A stretch of DNA of 17,986 nt. It comes from Funneliformis mosseae (Eukaryota; Glomeromycota; Glomeromycetes; Glomerales; Glomeraceae). Position 1 is the first letter of the stretch; every line of letters starts with the position of its first letter. The notes beneath the pieces were generated by a model. That model was given only the letters and a program-made list of their open reading frames with translations. It made no database searches and had not been told where the DNA came from. The position numbers and the translations under genes were made by a program. The DNA is taken from contig CAJVPP010001768.1 of the NCBI GenBank assembly GCA_910592005.1, positions 1-17,986 on the forward strand, read 5' to 3'. This document shows positions 16,317-17,986 of the stretch, one piece after another.

Positions 16317-17140
16317 CTAACTTTTTAAATACATATAATTTCTAATAGTTTTTAGTTTTAAGCTGCACCTTTTATGTGAAATTAAATCTGTTCTACTAGA
16401 AAATACTTTTTTAATTGGAATACTTGTACCTATTTATTATAATGAGATATTAAATTCAAAATAATTTTTATATTTAAGTATTAACTTATAATGACTTACT
16501 AGGAATTGCTAAATAATTTCTTGCCATTTTTGATAAATTTGGAAATTCTGCTTTATGTGACTATAAATTAAATTAAAAAATTAAATTAATTCATTATATA
16601 ATTAAATAATAATAATATATAACTTTAAATTTTATCTTCTAAAATAAAAAAACATTAATATTAAGAATTGATGCATTATTTAAATATGTATCTAATTCAT
16701 CACTTTTAACTATTTTTTTTAAATATATGTACTATTAATGCATTTGAATTTGAACTAGATTGATTATCACTTTCATTAGAATTTTGTATATATTCATTAT
16801 TCCATAATTTTTTAATTTGTTGTTTATATGATCAGATTCAAATTCATTATCTATATAATAATCTAATTTAAATCTTAGGTTTATAACTATTTAATAAATA
16901 TAATAAAATTATTAATATTAATATTTTATAATAAAAATAAATTAGATAAACTTATATATACTTGTTGAAATTACATAAATAAGTCCATCAGATGATGAGT
17001 AATATTACTTTAACTTAGTTTTAACATTATTAGCAGCCTTAATAATATTATTTGATTAAGCTATAATTCTTTTTATAATTCTTTAAAATCATTTTCATTA
17101 TATCATATTTGATTTTTTTTAAAAACTTTTGATTGAAAAA
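16317..17140 (-). pseudogene. hAT-type transposase C-terminal part, broken
   Basis: Reading down the minus strand: NENDFKEL (near 17090), AANNVKTKLK then TAA then YYSSSDGLIYVIST (17030-16965), a donor-like GTATAT, RFKLDYYIDNEFESDHINN (about 16890-16830), a Ser/Asn-rich linker, SDELDTYLNN, then FLF followed by TAG where Trp is expected. An acceptor TTATAG precedes exon 16560-16500 (KAEFPNLSKMARNYLAIP), whose donor is GTAAGT. A 70-nt intron (16499-16430) follows, then exon 16429-16317 (KKVFSSRTDLISHKR and a stop). The order is that of the hAT dimerization region: P.LS.MA..YLAIP, then S.P.E.VFS...DLI...R. The intron phase rejoins the motif correctly. Frame changes and stops inactivate it. It faces the BED-finger remnant at 14282-15205, so the two are not one collinear gene. 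Confidence 0.75.
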
Positions 17141-17159
17141 TTATGCATATAAATTTTGT

Positions 17160-17476
17160 TTAGATTAGCATATTAAATTTTAATATTTTTAATTTATAAT
17201 ATTTATATTGATAAATAAATTAAAAATTAAAAATATGTTAATTTTTTAATAATAAAAATTAATCTTTTTTTTATTAATATAATAGTTATTTATTAATTTT
17301 AACTAAAAAATAATGATTAAAAATATAATATAAAAATTTTAAAAATAGAAATTAAATTTTTTTTTATTTTTATTATATCAATTAATCAATCATAATAGTC
17401 AAATTTTGGAATTTATTAATCTATTTTTTGATGTTGTTTATTAGTTTAATTTTATTAACATTAATTACTTAATAGT
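17160..17476. other. AT-rich stretch, nothing recognised
   Basis: More than 300 bp of A/T runs and short TTAATATT words between two minus-strand remnants. I see no splice-bounded open piece, inverted repeat or array above what such composition gives by chance. Confidence 0.5.
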
Positions 17477-17758
17477 TTAAATATAATAAATATGTTTGAT
17501 ATATTTTGTTAATTTTAAATTTGCTATAACATGATTTTTAAATAGAAAACTATAGAAATCAAAATATTTTAAAAGAGCAGTTCTTAATAAAATGATATAA
17601 CCACATTTTACTTCTATTACAATACCTATTTCACTTAAAATTAAATCTCCTCCTTCAAAATCACATTACAATAAAAGCATATTTACATTGTTAATGCCTT
17701 GACTTATTAAATTTAATTAAATTTATAACTAAAATTTCTAATGTATAATCAATGATAA
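17477..17758 (-). pseudogene. Fragment resembling a 2OG-Fe(II) dioxygenase core
   Basis: One frame from about 17725 to a TAA at 17477-17479 reads ISQGINNVNMLLL, a TAA, CDFEGGDLILSEIGIVIEV, then CGYIILLRTALLKYFDFYS and on to the stop. Upstream, in another frame, IIIDYTLEILVINL is open. The pattern (Y/F)xGG(D/E)L...E(L/I)G......G(D)xxxxR...L.H(F/Y) is that of the C-terminal half of 2OG-Fe(II) dioxygenases of the TET/JBP type, which are abundant near fungal transposons; this assignment is from memory. Here the second metal-binding His is Tyr (LLKYF), the Gly-Asp turn is Gly-Tyr, and the usual distal Arg is not in place, so it would be inactive. The N-terminal metal-binding HxD is not seen. Confidence 0.55.
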
Positions 17759-17913
17759 TCATAGTTTAAATAAAGATAAAATTCAAATGTTTTTTCGGAC
17801 TTTAATATGTCTAGAAAATGTTTTTTTTTTTTTCAATATCGACCATTAATTTGTTAAAATTAATTGATTTTTCTTAATCAAATGGCTAAATCCTTTCAGA
17901 GCAATATTATATA

Positions 17914-17986
17914 CAGTGGTGTGCAAAAAAAATGACAATTTTTACTGCGGTAGATCGTCATTATGTAACTAGCCCAATTTTGGTCG
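17914..17986 (+). mobile_element. Left end of a Tc1/mariner-like element, cut by the window
   Basis: TA (17912-17913) followed by CAGTGGTGTGCAAAAAAAAT is the classic form of a Tc1/mariner terminal inverted repeat next to its TA target. The rest (GACAATTTTTACTGCGGTAG, then ATCGTCATTATGTAACTAGC) is less AT-rich than the flank, as expected for an inserted element. The transposase and the other end lie beyond the window. From 17759 to 17911 the DNA is AT-rich with a T-run at 17820-17833. Confidence 0.75.

Overview
The window looks like AT-rich, repeat-dominated nuclear DNA of a fungus. My best guess is an arbuscular mycorrhizal fungus (Glomeromycotina). The reasons are very low GC outside one gene, short spliceosomal introns (about 70 to 140 nt, GTAAGT or GTATGT to TAG), many decayed transposon genes with those introns still visible, and several palindrome-rich minisatellite arrays. 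This assignment is inference; no taxon-defining gene is present.

Layout. 1-2.1 kb: minisatellites, with a roughly 890-bp inverted-arm satellite element lying inside a 30-bp array. 2.3-2.66 kb: a degenerate AT-rich repeat. 2.9-4.5 kb: a decayed multi-exon gene (+). 4.7-5.3 kb: exons of another decayed gene (-), with a 165-bp terminal-inverted-repeat element in its intron. 5.3-7.4 kb: less AT-rich intergenic DNA with a 26-bp inverted repeat and diverged duplicated blocks leading up to the one intact gene. 7.44-9.22 kb: an intact intronless gene for a 592-residue secretory-pathway protein of unknown function. 9.5-10.2 kb: a roughly 60-bp palindromic minisatellite. 10.5-12.4 kb: a decayed intron-rich gene (-) ending in a CxC cysteine motif. 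12.75-13.58 kb: second copy of the satellite element. 13.7-14.05 kb: an exact 120-bp tandem repeat. 14.28-15.2 kb: N-terminal part of a hAT-type transposase (BED finger, +), broken. 15.33-16.1 kb: a third, core-less copy of the satellite element beside another 30-bp array. 16.3-17.15 kb: C-terminal part of a hAT transposase (-), broken. 17.48-17.76 kb: a fragment resembling the core of a 2OG-Fe(II) dioxygenase (-). 17.91 kb to the end: a Tc1/mariner-like terminal inverted repeat running out of the window.

Only the 592-residue gene appears functional. In the remnants many in-frame stops are TAA or TAG where a glutamine or tryptophan is plausible, and two expected zinc-binding histidines are tyrosines. 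This is the C-to-T pattern expected from cytosine deamination or RIP-like mutation. The intact gene shows no such damage and is visibly richer in GC, so it stands as a preserved island. No operon-like cooperation between genes can be inferred. No RNA genes were seen.
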